A stretch of DNA of 50,867 bases from Bacteroidaceae bacterium (GTDB lineage: Bacteria; Bacteroidota; Bacteroidia; Bacteroidales; Bacteroidaceae), in the NCBI GenBank assembly GCA_017471185.1, contig JAFUVZ010000041.1, positions 1-50,867 of the forward strand, in the 5' to 3' direction. The notes beneath the pieces were generated by a model that was not told where the DNA came from, ran no database searches, and was given only the letters and a program-made list of their open reading frames with translations. Numbering within the stretch: the first letter of the stretch is position 1; each line of letters starts with the position of its first letter. Shown here piece by piece: positions 42,321 through 50,548 of this stretch. A program made the translations under genes and the position numbers.

Positions 42321-42355
42321 TTGCAAAGATATATATATTTCATTATTTTTGCAAA
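42321..42355. promoter_or_regulatory. Interlocked divergent promoters of pheS and the DUF4286-ruvC run
   Basis: Plus strand: TTGC (42321-42324), 19 bp, TATTTTTG (42344-42351). Minus strand: TTTG (plus 42352-42355), 20 bp, TATCTTTG (plus 42324-42331). Each -33 box abuts or overlaps the other promoter's -7 box, so the two are on opposite faces of the same 35 bp and should exclude each other. Confidence 0.65.
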
Positions 42356-42371
42356 ATAAAATCGCCAGATT

Positions 42372-42695
42372 ATGATAGTTTATAATACAACTTACCATGT
42401 TGAGGAGGCTGATGAGCAGCTTTTTCTGAACTGGATTCATGAATATCTGATACCTGAGGTGCTGAAGGAGGGGACCCTGATGAACCCGAGGCTATTGCGT
42501 GTGCTTGGGTATCATCGGGATGAAGATGAAGAAGGGCATGGTGCGTCATACGCCTTGCAGCTGGAGGCTGAAGACACTGCGGCTCTGCATCATTGGTATC
42601 GCTCTCAAGGTGTGAAGCTGAATAAAGAGTTACTGTTGGTGTTCCGCCAGCGTGTGTTGGGATTTTCTACGATGATGGAGGTGGTGGAGTCATGA
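42372..42695 (+). CDS. DUF4286 family protein
   Basis: 107-residue soluble protein ([40 protein letters not shown]). The ferredoxin-like pattern is typical of DUF4286, a small Bacteroidota family of unknown role commonly found upstream of ruvC. The stop overlaps the ruvC start as ATGA, so the two are translationally coupled. Confidence 0.87.
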   Translation: MIVYNTTYHVEEADEQLFLNWIHEYLIPEVLKEGTLMNPRLLRVLGYHRDEDEEGHGASYALQLEAEDTAALHHWYRSQGVKLNKELLLVFRQRVLGFSTMMEVVES

Positions 42696-43264
42696 CGGAA
42701 CCTGTGGAAGAAAAGATTATCCTGGGCATTGACCCAGGTACTACCGTGATGGGTTATGGGGTGCTGAAGGTGATGATGGGCAAGCCCTCGCTGATAGCGA
42801 TGGGAGTGATTGACCTGCATAAATATGCCAATCATTATCTCAAGCTGGCGAAGATTCATGAGCGGGTATTGAGTATCATTGAGAGTTATCTGCCTGATGA
42901 ATTGGCGATTGAGGCCCCGTTCTTTGGCAAGAACGTGCAGAGTATGCTGAAATTAGGCAGGGCACAAGGTGTGGCGATGGCTGTGGCATTGAGTCGTGAC
43001 ATACCCATTACTGAGTATGCTCCTTTGAAAATCAAGATGGCGATAACGGGCAATGGCTCTGCTTCAAAGGAGCAAGTGGCTGGTATGTTGCAAAGATTGC
43101 TTCATATCGCAGAGGATGATATGCCTAAGTTCCTGGATGCTACAGATGCCTTGGGTGCTGCTTACTGCCATTTTATGCAGATGGGCACACCAAAGGTGGA
43201 GAAGAGTTATAAGAGCTGGAAGGATTTCGTTACGAAGAATCCGGATAAAGTGAAGAAAGGATAA
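42692..43264 (+). CDS. ruvC: Holliday junction resolvase RuvC
   Basis: 190-residue nuclease that cuts Holliday junctions with RuvAB. Catalytic acids: Asp14 in [12 protein letters not shown], Glu in [11 protein letters not shown], and the Asp pair in [13 protein letters not shown]. Length is normal with a short basic C-terminal tail. The start overlaps the preceding gene (ATGA), and pulA begins five bases after its stop. Confidence 0.96.
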   Translation: MTEPVEEKIILGIDPGTTVMGYGVLKVMMGKPSLIAMGVIDLHKYANHYLKLAKIHERVLSIIESYLPDELAIEAPFFGKNVQSMLKLGRAQGVAMAVALSRDIPITEYAPLKIKMAITGNGSASKEQVAGMLQRLLHIAEDDMPKFLDATDALGAAYCHFMQMGTPKVEKSYKSWKDFVTKNPDKVKKG

Positions 43265-43269
43265 AGATT

Positions 43270-45291
43270 ATGCGTTTATTATTGACCTTTATGATGATAT
43301 CGATGATGGTGGCAGGATGCCATCAAGAGCAAAGGGTGTTTTATGATTCACCAGAACAATATCCTGTTAGGCAGGGAAGTATGAGTGAGATGGAATATAC
43401 CCCAGCACATTCCAGTTTCCATTTGTGGAGCCCTAATGCTGATGAGGTACGACTGATGCTGTATGATGAGGCTGAGGGGGGGCACGCTTATGAGACGCAT
43501 CATATGGAACTGGGCAATGATGGCACCTGGCATGTGAAGGTTAACAAAGACTTGATGGGTAAGTTCTATACATTCAACGTGAAGATAAATGAAGAATGGC
43601 TCGGCGATACACCTGGATTGTTCGTCAAGGCAGTGGGCGTAAACGGACATCGTGGGGCTATTATAGATATGGAGCAAACGAATCCTGAAGGGTGGGAGAG
43701 TGACCGCAAGCCTGGTTTCCAACGCTTGGCTGATGCGGTGGTCTATGAGATGCATCATCGTGATTTCTCCATTGACGCAAGCTCAGGTATCAGCAACAAG
43801 GGTAAGTTCCTGGCTCTGACTGAAGTTGGCACACAATCGCCAGAGGGATTGGCAACAGGAATCAACCATCTGCAGGAGTTGGGCGTTACGCATGTGCATC
43901 TTTTGCCTTCTTACGACTATGCCTCCATTGACGAGCATGCTTTCAAGGACAACCGCTATAACTGGGGTTATGACCCTCAGAACTACAATGTGCCTGATGG
44001 TACTTATGCTACTGACGCCACTAAACCCGATGTGCGCATCAGGGAGTTCAAGCAGATGGTGCTGGCTTTGCATAGGGCTGGCATCAGAGTAGTGATGGAT
44101 GTGGTTTATAATCACACCTATAATGCGCCTAACAGTGCGTTTGAGAAAACCGTTCCCGGCTATTTCTACCGCATGAAGAGCGACGGATCTTTTGCCGATG
44201 GCTCCGGGTGTGGCAATGAAACGGCCAGTAACCGTCCGATGATGCGTAAGTTCATGGTGGAGAGCGTGCTCTATTGGATGCGCGAGTACCATATAGACGG
44301 ATTCCGTTTCGACCTGATGGGAATACATGATATCACTACGATGAACGAAATCAGGCAGGAAGCGCAGAAACTTGACCCTCAAGTTTTGATATATGGCGAA
44401 GGATGGGCTGCATCCTCTCCGCAATATGCTTCAGACTCTCTGGCTATGAAGGCCAATATCGCCAAGCTGCCAGGCATCGCTGCTTTCAGCGACGAACTGA
44501 GAGACGGATTGCGTGGTCCTTGGGATGATGACAAGAAAGGTGCCTTTCTGGCTGGTTTCCCTGGACATGAGGAGAGTGTTAAGTTTGGCATCGTGGGGGC
44601 TATCCAGCATTCTCAGGTGCAGATGGATAGCGTGAACTATAGTAAGAAAGCTTGGGCGATGGAGCCTACACAGATGATGAGTTATGTGAGTTGTCATGAC
44701 GATATGTGTCTGGTTGACAGGCTTCGTACTTCAATCCCTGATCTCAAGCCTGGAGAATTGGAGAAGCTGGATATGCTGGCTCAGACGGCTGTGTTAACCT
44801 CGCAAGGCATTCCGTTCATCTTTGCCGGAGAGGAAGTGATGCGCGACAAGAAATTTGTGCACAACAGCTATCAGAGTCCTGATAGCGTGAATGCTATCAA
44901 TTGGCATAATAAGGCGCGGCATCAGGGCGTGTTCAACTATTACAAAGGACTGATAGCTATGCGTAAGCATCATCCAGCCTTCCGCTTGGGGAGCGCTGAT
45001 TTGGTGCGCAAGTATCTGGAATTCATTCCTGTGGATGAAAAAGGCCTGGTGGCTTTCAGATTGAAAGACCATGCAGGCAATGATGTGTGGAACAACATCA
45101 TCGTGATATTGAATGCCAGAAGGGAATTTGCGAAAGTGAATGTGCCGGAAGGAAGATATATGGCAGTTGTGAAAGACGGTCTGGTGTATGAGGGAGGTCT
45201 GGGCATCTTGTATGGACCCACGCTGACGGTGGCACCAGAATCTGCCTTAATCGTTTACGAAAACAAAATTGATTATATAAGTCGTGATTAA
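43270..45291 (+). CDS. pulA: Type I pullulanase, lipoprotein
   Basis: 673 residues. The lipoprotein signal ends MMVAGC. A CBM48-type N-terminal domain (HSSFHLWSPNADEVRLMLYDE split across residues 38-60) precedes the GH13 barrel. The pullulanase signature YNWGYDPQNYNVPDG, the nucleophile in GFRFDLMG, acid/base in IYGEGW and third acid in SCHDD are all present. It cleaves alpha-1,6 branches in pullulan, starch or glycogen. It overlaps the ABC gene by 8 bp. No CBM41 domain is present. Confidence 0.94.
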   Translation: MRLLLTFMMISMMVAGCHQEQRVFYDSPEQYPVRQGSMSEMEYTPAHSSFHLWSPNADEVRLMLYDEAEGGHAYETHHMELGNDGTWHVKVNKDLMGKFYTFNVKINEEWLGDTPGLFVKAVGVNGHRGAIIDMEQTNPEGWESDRKPGFQRLADAVVYEMHHRDFSIDASSGISNKGKFLALTEVGTQSPEGLATGINHLQELGVTHVHLLPSYDYASIDEHAFKDNRYNWGYDPQNYNVPDGTYATDATKPDVRIREFKQMVLALHRAGIRVVMDVVYNHTYNAPNSAFEKTVPGYFYRMKSDGSFADGSGCGNETASNRPMMRKFMVESVLYWMREYHIDGFRFDLMGIHDITTMNEIRQEAQKLDPQVLIYGEGWAASSPQYASDSLAMKANIAKLPGIAAFSDELRDGLRGPWDDDKKGAFLAGFPGHEESVKFGIVGAIQHSQVQMDSVNYSKKAWAMEPTQMMSYVSCHDDMCLVDRLRTSIPDLKPGELEKLDMLAQTAVLTSQGIPFIFAGEEVMRDKKFVHNSYQSPDSVNAINWHNKARHQGVFNYYKGLIAMRKHHPAFRLGSADLVRKYLEFIPVDEKGLVAFRLKDHAGNDVWNNIIVILNARREFAKVNVPEGRYMAVVKDGLVYEGGLGILYGPTLTVAPESALIVYENKIDYISRD

Positions 45292-46741
45292 TCTTCAATA
45301 TTCCATAAAGTTAGATGATGCCGTGCCTCGTTTGCCAGAGGCAAGGATGGCAGAACCCGTAACGCTGGAAATTGCGAAAGGGGAGCAGATTGCCATTGTG
45401 GGAGAGAACGGTGCCGGCAAGAGTATGCTGGTGGATATGCTCATGAGTAAATGTCCTTTGCGTCAGGGTACTATCGAGTATGACTTCTCGCCTTCTCCTT
45501 GGAAGGAAATCTATAAGAACATCAAGTATATCAGTTTCCGGGATACCTTCGGCAGCATTGATACCAATTATTATTATCAGCAACGCTGGAATTCCACAGA
45601 ACTGGATGAGGTGCCTTTGGTGAAAGACCTTCTTTTAATGGAGAATGGAGAATTGAGAATGGAGAATGGTCAGTTGTCTGTTTTCAATTGCCAAGAGATG
45701 CTGGACAAGCCCATTATCCTGCTTAGCAGTGGAGAAATGCGTAAGTTCCAACTGACGAAGATGCTGATGGCTGAACCCCGAATCCTGATTCTCGACAATC
45801 CCTATATCGGTCTTGATGCCGCTACCCGCATTCAATTGTCGGAACTGCTGAAGCAGCTGATTGAGAAAGGTGTGCAGCTTATCTTGGTAATGAGCCGTAT
45901 GGACAGCGTTCCAGATTTCATCACTCATGCTGTGGTGGTAAAAGATATGAAGGTGGCCGGTAAGATGACGTTGGGCGAATATCGCCAATGGTTTTCTACC
46001 GTTGACCGTTTTGAAGCCGTAGAGAAACCAACCGCAGGGAATAATTGTCAATGTTCAATGTTCAATGTTCATTCAGAAGAAATAGTCCGCCTCAATCGAG
46101 TGAGCATCCGATATGGAGAACGTACTATATTGAAAGATCTCGATTGGGTAGTGAGGCGAGGGGAGAAATGGGCGTTGAGTGGACAGAATGGCTCTGGCAA
46201 ATCTACCTTACTGAGTATCATCTGTGCAGACAATCCCCAGAGCTATGCGTGCGACGTGAGTCTGTTCGGGCGGAAGAGAGGAACTGGCGAGAGTATCTGG
46301 GACATCAAGAAACACATTGGATATGTGAGTCCAGAGATGCATCGCGCTTATCTGAAAAACCTGCCTGCTATCGATATTGTGGCAAGTGGCCTGCATGACA
46401 GCATCGGACTCTATGTACATCCGAAACCAGAACAACGGGAAACTTGCCTGCATTGGATGAAGGTGTTCGGCATCGCTCATCTGTCAGACAGACCTTTCTT
46501 GAAGATGAGTAGTGGCGAACAGCGTCTCGTGCTTTTGGCGAGGGCCTTTGTGAAAGATCCTGAACTGCTGATTCTGGATGAGCCTTTGCATGGGCTGGAT
46601 ACCTTCAACCGTCGAAAGGTAAAGCGAATCATTGATGAGTTCTGCAGTCATGAGGGCAAGACCTTGATGATGGTAACCCACTATGAGGAAGAATTGCCTT
46701 CGTGCATCGACCACAGGCTGCAGCTGAAGAAAAATGTTTAA
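45284..46741 (+). CDS. Duplicated ABC ATPase (ModF/PhrA-like) with two 7-bp-repeat insertions
   Basis: 485 residues with two nucleotide-binding domains and no membrane part. NBD1: Walker A GENGAGKS (40-47), signature LLSSGEMRKFQ, Walker B RILILDNP. NBD2: Walker A GQNGSGKS, signature KMSSGEQRLVLLARAF, Walker B LLILDEPLHGLD. It begins with GTG, overlapping pulA by 8 bp. Residues 118-136 (MENGELRMENGQLSVFNCQ) are encoded by an eight-unit array between the Q-loop region and the signature of NBD1. Residues 254-262 (NCQCSMFNV) are encoded by a four-unit array in the linker between domains. Role is unknown; possible ATPase partner or translation-type ABC protein. Confidence 0.82.
   Translation: MINLQYSIKLDDAVPRLPEARMAEPVTLEIAKGEQIAIVGENGAGKSMLVDMLMSKCPLRQGTIEYDFSPSPWKEIYKNIKYISFRDTFGSIDTNYYYQQRWNSTELDEVPLVKDLLLMENGELRMENGQLSVFNCQEMLDKPIILLSSGEMRKFQLTKMLMAEPRILILDNPYIGLDAATRIQLSELLKQLIEKGVQLILVMSRMDSVPDFITHAVVVKDMKVAGKMTLGEYRQWFSTVDRFEAVEKPTAGNNCQCSMFNVHSEEIVRLNRVSIRYGERTILKDLDWVVRRGEKWALSGQNGSGKSTLLSIICADNPQSYACDVSLFGRKRGTGESIWDIKKHIGYVSPEMHRAYLKNLPAIDIVASGLHDSIGLYVHPKPEQRETCLHWMKVFGIAHLSDRPFLKMSSGEQRLVLLARAFVKDPELLILDEPLHGLDTFNRRKVKRIIDEFCSHEGKTLMMVTHYEEELPSCIDHRLQLKKNV
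45637..45692 (+). repeat. Eight-unit 7-bp array inside the ABC ATPase gene
   Basis: AATGGAG, AATGGAG, AATTGAG, AATGGAG, the hybrid AATGGTC, then AGTTGTC, TGTTTTC and AATTGCC (degenerate). It is read without a stop. Confidence 0.9.
46043..46070 (+). repeat. Four-unit 7-bp array inside the ABC ATPase gene
   Basis: AATTGTC followed by AATGTTC three times, in the linker between the two nucleotide-binding domains. Confidence 0.9.
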
Positions 46742-46756
46742 GGAGCGAGAAGTGAG

Positions 46757-48697
46757 ATGGGCTATGGAGATGTAAATAATAATGGTAAGCTGACAGCGTC
46801 CAAATGCCAATTGTCAATTGTCAAATGTCAATTGTCAATTTTCTTCGCTTGGATGGTTGTCTTTGCCTTGCAGAAACCTCTGTTCATGCTGTGGTACAGA
46901 TATTTGTATGCCGATGCCTCAGCTGGCGATTGGTTCTCTGTGGTGTGGCACGGCTTGAAGCTTGACGCTTCGATGGCTGGCTACCTGACCATTATTCCTG
47001 GCTTGCTGCTCATTACTTCTTTATGGACAAAGCATAGATGGGTGAATATCGCTATGAACACCTATTTTATCATTGTGAGCGCGATAGTAGCTGTCATCTT
47101 TGTGGCGGATATGGGGCTTTATGAATTCTGGGGCTTCCGGCTGGACGCCACCCCCATCTTCTATTTGATATCTTCTCCTAAAGATGCTTTCGCTAGTGTC
47201 AGCATGCTATACATCCTCTTGGGTTTGTTGGCAATGGCTCTTGTCTTCTTCCTCATTTATGGGTTGTTCCGTAAAATCCTCAAGTATAATGATTTTGCAC
47301 AAAAAGAAGATGATAGGCATCATTGTCAATTGTCAATTGTCAATTGTCAATTAACAACCTCTTTCGTCTTACTCTTGTTAACAGCTTTGCTCTTTATCCC
47401 TATTCGTGGGGGCTTCTCAGTTTCTACGATGAATACGGGCAAAGTGTTCTTCAGCACAGATATGAGATTGAACCATGCCGCTTTGAATCCTGCTTTTAAC
47501 TTGATGGAATCTCTTTCCAAGCAAAAGGACTTCGCCCGTCAGTATCGCTTTATGGACGATGCGGAAGCGAGTGCCATCTTTGAAACAATGGTGGACAAGG
47601 GGGTAATGGAGAATGGAGAATGGAAAATGGAAAATGGTCAACGTTCAACGTTCAACGTTCTTTTCGTTATTCTGGAAAGCTTCTCCAGCAAACTGATGAC
47701 CACTTTGGGAGGAGAGCCTGGCATAGCTGTCAATATGGACAAGCTGGCACAGGAAGGCATCCTTTTTACCAACTTCTATGCCAACAGCTTCAGAACAGAC
47801 AGAGGATTGGTTTCCATCCTCAGCGGATATCCTGCACAACCTACCACCAGCTTGATGAAATACCCCCGAAAAACACAGAATCTGTCAGGCATTGCCCGCA
47901 GTTTGAAGCAAGCCGGATATATCACCACCTACTATTATGGAGGTGATGCCGACTTTACCAACATGCGTTCCTATCTGATGGCACAAGGATTTGACCAAAT
48001 CATCAGCGATGTTGATTTCCCTGTCAGTGAGCGACTCAGCAAATGGGGCGTTCACGATGAAGTGGTCTTCAATCGTTTGCTTGAAGACCTGAAAGAGGAA
48101 GCCCGGCTGTCAACGGATAACGGTCAACGTTCAACGTTCAAAGTCCTTCAGACCTCCAGCAGCCATGAACCCTTTGATGTGCCCTACCATCGCTTGGAAA
48201 ACGAGCGACTCAACGCTTTTGCCTATACCGATGAGTGTCTGGGCAACTTCATAGAAGCCTTCAAGCAGTTGCCGCAATGGGAAAACACCCTGGTGGTGCT
48301 CGTTCCCGACCATTTGGGCGCCTATCCTGAAAACATCAGCAACTTCATCCCTGAACGTTATCAGATACCATTGATTATGATAGGTGGCGTGGTCAAAGAG
48401 CCCATGCGGATAGACGTGATTGGCTCTCAACAAGACATTGCCGCTACTCTGTTGGCGCAATTGGGCTTGCCGCATGATGAGTTCACATTCAGCAAAGATA
48501 TGCTCAATCCTGACAACCCTCATTTCGCATTCTTCACTGTCCCGGACGCTTTCGGAATGGTGACCGAAGAGAATACCCTCATATTCGACAATCAGGCTGG
48601 TAAGACGGTGTGGGACGAAGGTGAACAAAAAGGAGCTAACCTTCGTAAAGGGCAGGCTTACTTGCAGAAACTATATGATGACATTGCTAAAAGATAG
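46757..48697 (+). CDS. LtaS-like membrane sulfatase-family transferase with four 7-bp-repeat insertions
   Basis: 646 residues: N-terminal membrane domain (about five helices, residues 30-215) and a periplasmic sulfatase-fold domain. Glu307 in LFVILESFSS, the nucleophile Thr347 in NSFRTDRGLVS, and the metal ligands in VPDHLGAYP and SSHEPFD are intact. Relatives transfer phosphoglycerol or phosphoethanolamine to glycans or lipids. Four arrays fall at residues 16-29 (before helix 1), 189-200 (before helix 5), 283-302 (next to the catalytic strand) and 452-461 (next to SSHEPFD). The core is preserved, so the protein should be functional. ATG 46757 has AGGAG upstream. Next gene starts three bases after the stop. 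Confidence 0.88.
   Translation: MGYGDVNNNGKLTASKCQLSIVKCQLSIFFAWMVVFALQKPLFMLWYRYLYADASAGDWFSVVWHGLKLDASMAGYLTIIPGLLLITSLWTKHRWVNIAMNTYFIIVSAIVAVIFVADMGLYEFWGFRLDATPIFYLISSPKDAFASVSMLYILLGLLAMALVFFLIYGLFRKILKYNDFAQKEDDRHHCQLSIVNCQLTTSFVLLLLTALLFIPIRGGFSVSTMNTGKVFFSTDMRLNHAALNPAFNLMESLSKQKDFARQYRFMDDAEASAIFETMVDKGVMENGEWKMENGQRSTFNVLFVILESFSSKLMTTLGGEPGIAVNMDKLAQEGILFTNFYANSFRTDRGLVSILSGYPAQPTTSLMKYPRKTQNLSGIARSLKQAGYITTYYYGGDADFTNMRSYLMAQGFDQIISDVDFPVSERLSKWGVHDEVVFNRLLEDLKEEARLSTDNGQRSTFKVLQTSSSHEPFDVPYHRLENERLNAFAYTDECLGNFIEAFKQLPQWENTLVVLVPDHLGAYPENISNFIPERYQIPLIMIGGVVKEPMRIDVIGSQQDIAATLLAQLGLPHDEFTFSKDMLNPDNPHFAFFTVPDAFGMVTEENTLIFDNQAGKTVWDEGEQKGANLRKGQAYLQKLYDDIAKR
46802..46843 (+). repeat. 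Six-unit 7-bp array, sulfatase N-terminus
   Basis: AAATGCC, AATTGTC, AATTGTC, AAATGTC, AATTGTC and AATTTTC encode KCQLSIVKCQLSIF just before the first helix. Confidence 0.9.
47321..47355 (+). repeat. Five-unit 7-bp array, sulfatase membrane domain
   Basis: CATTGTC, then AATTGTC three times and AATTAAC, encode HCQLSIVNCQLT before a transmembrane helix. Confidence 0.9.
47605..47660 (+). repeat. Eight-unit 7-bp array beside the sulfatase active-site strand
   Basis: AATGGAG, AATGGAG, AATGGAA, AATGGAA, hybrid AATGGTC, then AACGTTC three times. It encodes MENGEWKMENGQRSTFNV, directly followed by LFVILES. Confidence 0.92.
48112..48139 (+). repeat. Four-unit 7-bp array in the sulfatase domain
   Basis: AACGGAT, AACGGTC, AACGTTC and AACGTTC encode TDNGQRSTF, just before KVLQTSSSHEP. 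Confidence 0.85.
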
Positions 48698-48700
48698 ACT

Positions 48701-49354
48701 ATGGATTATTTGATTAATGTTGATACTGATTTCCTGTTATATCTGAACGGATTCTATAATGAGTTCTTCGATACGTTTATGTTTTTGTTCAGTGGTAAGT
48801 GGATTTGGATTCCTATGTACCTCGCGTTGGCTTATGTGTTGTTTAGGAACATGACTCCCAAACAAGCTGTGGGATGTATAGTAGCCATCGCCTTGGTCAT
48901 TGTGGTGACTGATCAGATGAGTTCTTCCCTCATTCGTCATGCTGTTGGCAGGCTTCGTCCGGCAAACTTAGAGAATCCTATCAGCGATCTGGTCCATGTG
49001 GTAAACGGTTATAGGGGAGGGCGTTATGGATTTCCAAGCAGTCATGCCGCCAATTCATTCGGATTGGTGTTCTTCCTGTTCTTCCTGATGCGTAAGAGCC
49101 CGTTGCCAGCCATTATGACGCTTTGGGCCATCGTCAATTGCTATTCGCGCATCTATCTGGGAGTCCATTATCCTGGCGATATCCTGTGTGGCTCATTGGT
49201 GGGTCTGCTGGGAGCCGCTATCGTATGGCTGGTGTATAGGAAACTCACGAAACAGGGTGCGTTGACGGAGGTCCGCCAATGGTGGGTGCCTTGCCTGATG
49301 CTGGCCGTTATCATTGTGGGAATAAGTCTGTATGCTTTATATTCAATGTGGTGA
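48701..49354 (+). CDS. Membrane PAP2-family phosphatase
   Basis: 217-residue protein with about six transmembrane helices. The three PAP2 motifs are complete: KX6RP-type RHAVGRLRP, PSSH in GFPSSHAANS, and SRX5HX3D in SRIYLGVHYPGD. Such enzymes dephosphorylate phosphatidic acid, undecaprenyl pyrophosphate or lipid A at the periplasmic face. It begins three bases after the sulfatase and precedes the acid phosphatase by 23 bp. A role in recycling a lipid product of the sulfatase-type transferase is attractive but inferred. Confidence 0.92.
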   Translation: MDYLINVDTDFLLYLNGFYNEFFDTFMFLFSGKWIWIPMYLALAYVLFRNMTPKQAVGCIVAIALVIVVTDQMSSSLIRHAVGRLRPANLENPISDLVHVVNGYRGGRYGFPSSHAANSFGLVFFLFFLMRKSPLPAIMTLWAIVNCYSRIYLGVHYPGDILCGSLVGLLGAAIVWLVYRKLTKQGALTEVRQWWVPCLMLAVIIVGISLYALYSMW

Positions 49355-49377
49355 ATTTAACTCTTAACTAAAATACA

Positions 49378-50190
49378 ATGAAGAAGATGATTTTTCTCGC
49401 AGCTCTGTTGGCAGCTGCAACAAGCGTGATGGCACAAGACGCCGATTCAAAGGCTCGTGCCGGTGTGTTCGACCGTACCACGGCACCTCAGTATTTCTTT
49501 TTGCAGGAGAGCGATGTGGCAAGCAGCGTCTATCTGCTGCCCCCTCCGCCGGAACCAGGCAGTGCTAAGTTTGCCGTTGATGAGGCACGTTTCAACTGGG
49601 GGCGTTATCAGCGTCTTCGTCCTCGTGGCAAGCAGGCTATCGCTGATGCTGACGTAACGCCCAAGGGTGTTGCCGTAGCTTTCAGCGAAGCGTTTGGTAT
49701 TGAGCTCAACGAACAGAATACGCCGGAGATTTACAGGCTGATGACCAACATGAATGGCGATTCTGGCGTATTGAGTGGCGGGCAGGCCAAGGTGTATTAC
49801 CAGCGTATGCGTCCCTTCGTGTATTTCGGCATAGGCACCAGTGTGCCAGAGGATGAGGCTGCTTTGGTGAACAATGGTTCTTATCCTTCAGGACATACCG
49901 CTATCGGTTGGGCAACCGCTTTGGTGTTGGCGGAAATCAATGTAGATCGCCAGAATGAGATTCTGAAGCGTGGCTATGAGATGGGCGAGAGTCGTGTCAT
50001 CGCTGGCTACCATTATCAGAGCGATGTGGACAACGGACGCATCGTGGCAGCTGCTTTGGTGGCTCGCCTGCACGCCGACGAAGGTTTCCAGAAGCAGCTG
50101 GAGAAAGCCAAGAAAGAGTTTGCCAAACTGAAGAAAGATGGCAAGATCACTCCTTCCGCTTTCTCTTTCAATCCGGCTGAGATGAATTGA
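49378..50190 (+). CDS. Periplasmic class A acid phosphatase (PhoN-like)
   Basis: 270 residues with a signal peptide ending VMAQ. KX6RP (KVYYQRMRP), PSGH in YPSGHTAIGW and SRX5HX3D (SRVIAGYHYQSD) define a class A non-specific acid phosphatase that releases phosphate from monoesters. The N-terminal region (YLLPPPPEPGSAKF) matches the phosphatase half of the fusion at 26443-28677, so they are paralogues. It is the last gene of the ruvC-pulA-ABC-sulfatase-PAP2 run. No terminator hairpin with a T tail is obvious after it. Confidence 0.92.
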   Translation: MKKMIFLAALLAAATSVMAQDADSKARAGVFDRTTAPQYFFLQESDVASSVYLLPPPPEPGSAKFAVDEARFNWGRYQRLRPRGKQAIADADVTPKGVAVAFSEAFGIELNEQNTPEIYRLMTNMNGDSGVLSGGQAKVYYQRMRPFVYFGIGTSVPEDEAALVNNGSYPSGHTAIGWATALVLAEINVDRQNEILKRGYEMGESRVIAGYHYQSDVDNGRIVAAALVARLHADEGFQKQLEKAKKEFAKLKKDGKITPSAFSFNPAEMN

Positions 50191-50299
50191 AAGGTTGTCT
50201 TAGTTCAGAGGGGTGGACTTACCTAAACAAAACGGTCCTTTTACTTCAGGTAATTAATCGGGCATTTTACTGGGGTATCTCGGTTGAACTATATAATAA

Positions 50300-50357
50300 T
50301 CTCTCACGAGGAATTTTTTTGTCCCTCGTGAGGGATTAATTTTTCTCTCACGAGGGA
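50300..50357. repeat. Three-arm alternating hairpin set
   Basis: CTCACGAGG (50302-50310), CCCTCGTGAGGG (50323-50334) and CTCTCACGAGGGAG (50345-50358 region). The middle arm can pair with either neighbour, giving two mutually exclusive hairpins. Confidence 0.75.
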
Positions 50358-50548
50358 GTTATATGTAGTTTGTGAGATTTTATAGCCAATTTACTATTTT
50401 TTCCCAATTGTAAGGCTCGTCTTTGAAAGTTTGGGATATGAATCTGGCGAAACATCTTGTAATATAACGTGAGTTCGACGAATTAAAACAGTGCTGATTG
50501 ATTATCTACAACACTTCTGTGCATATAACAAATGCATTTTCAGAAAAA

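Noticed and set aside
36171-45291. Polysaccharide utilisation locus around the GH31, MFS and pullulanase genes
   Set aside because: No SusC/SusD pair, sensor or sigma/anti-sigma genes anywhere in the window; the enzymes sit in unrelated operons.
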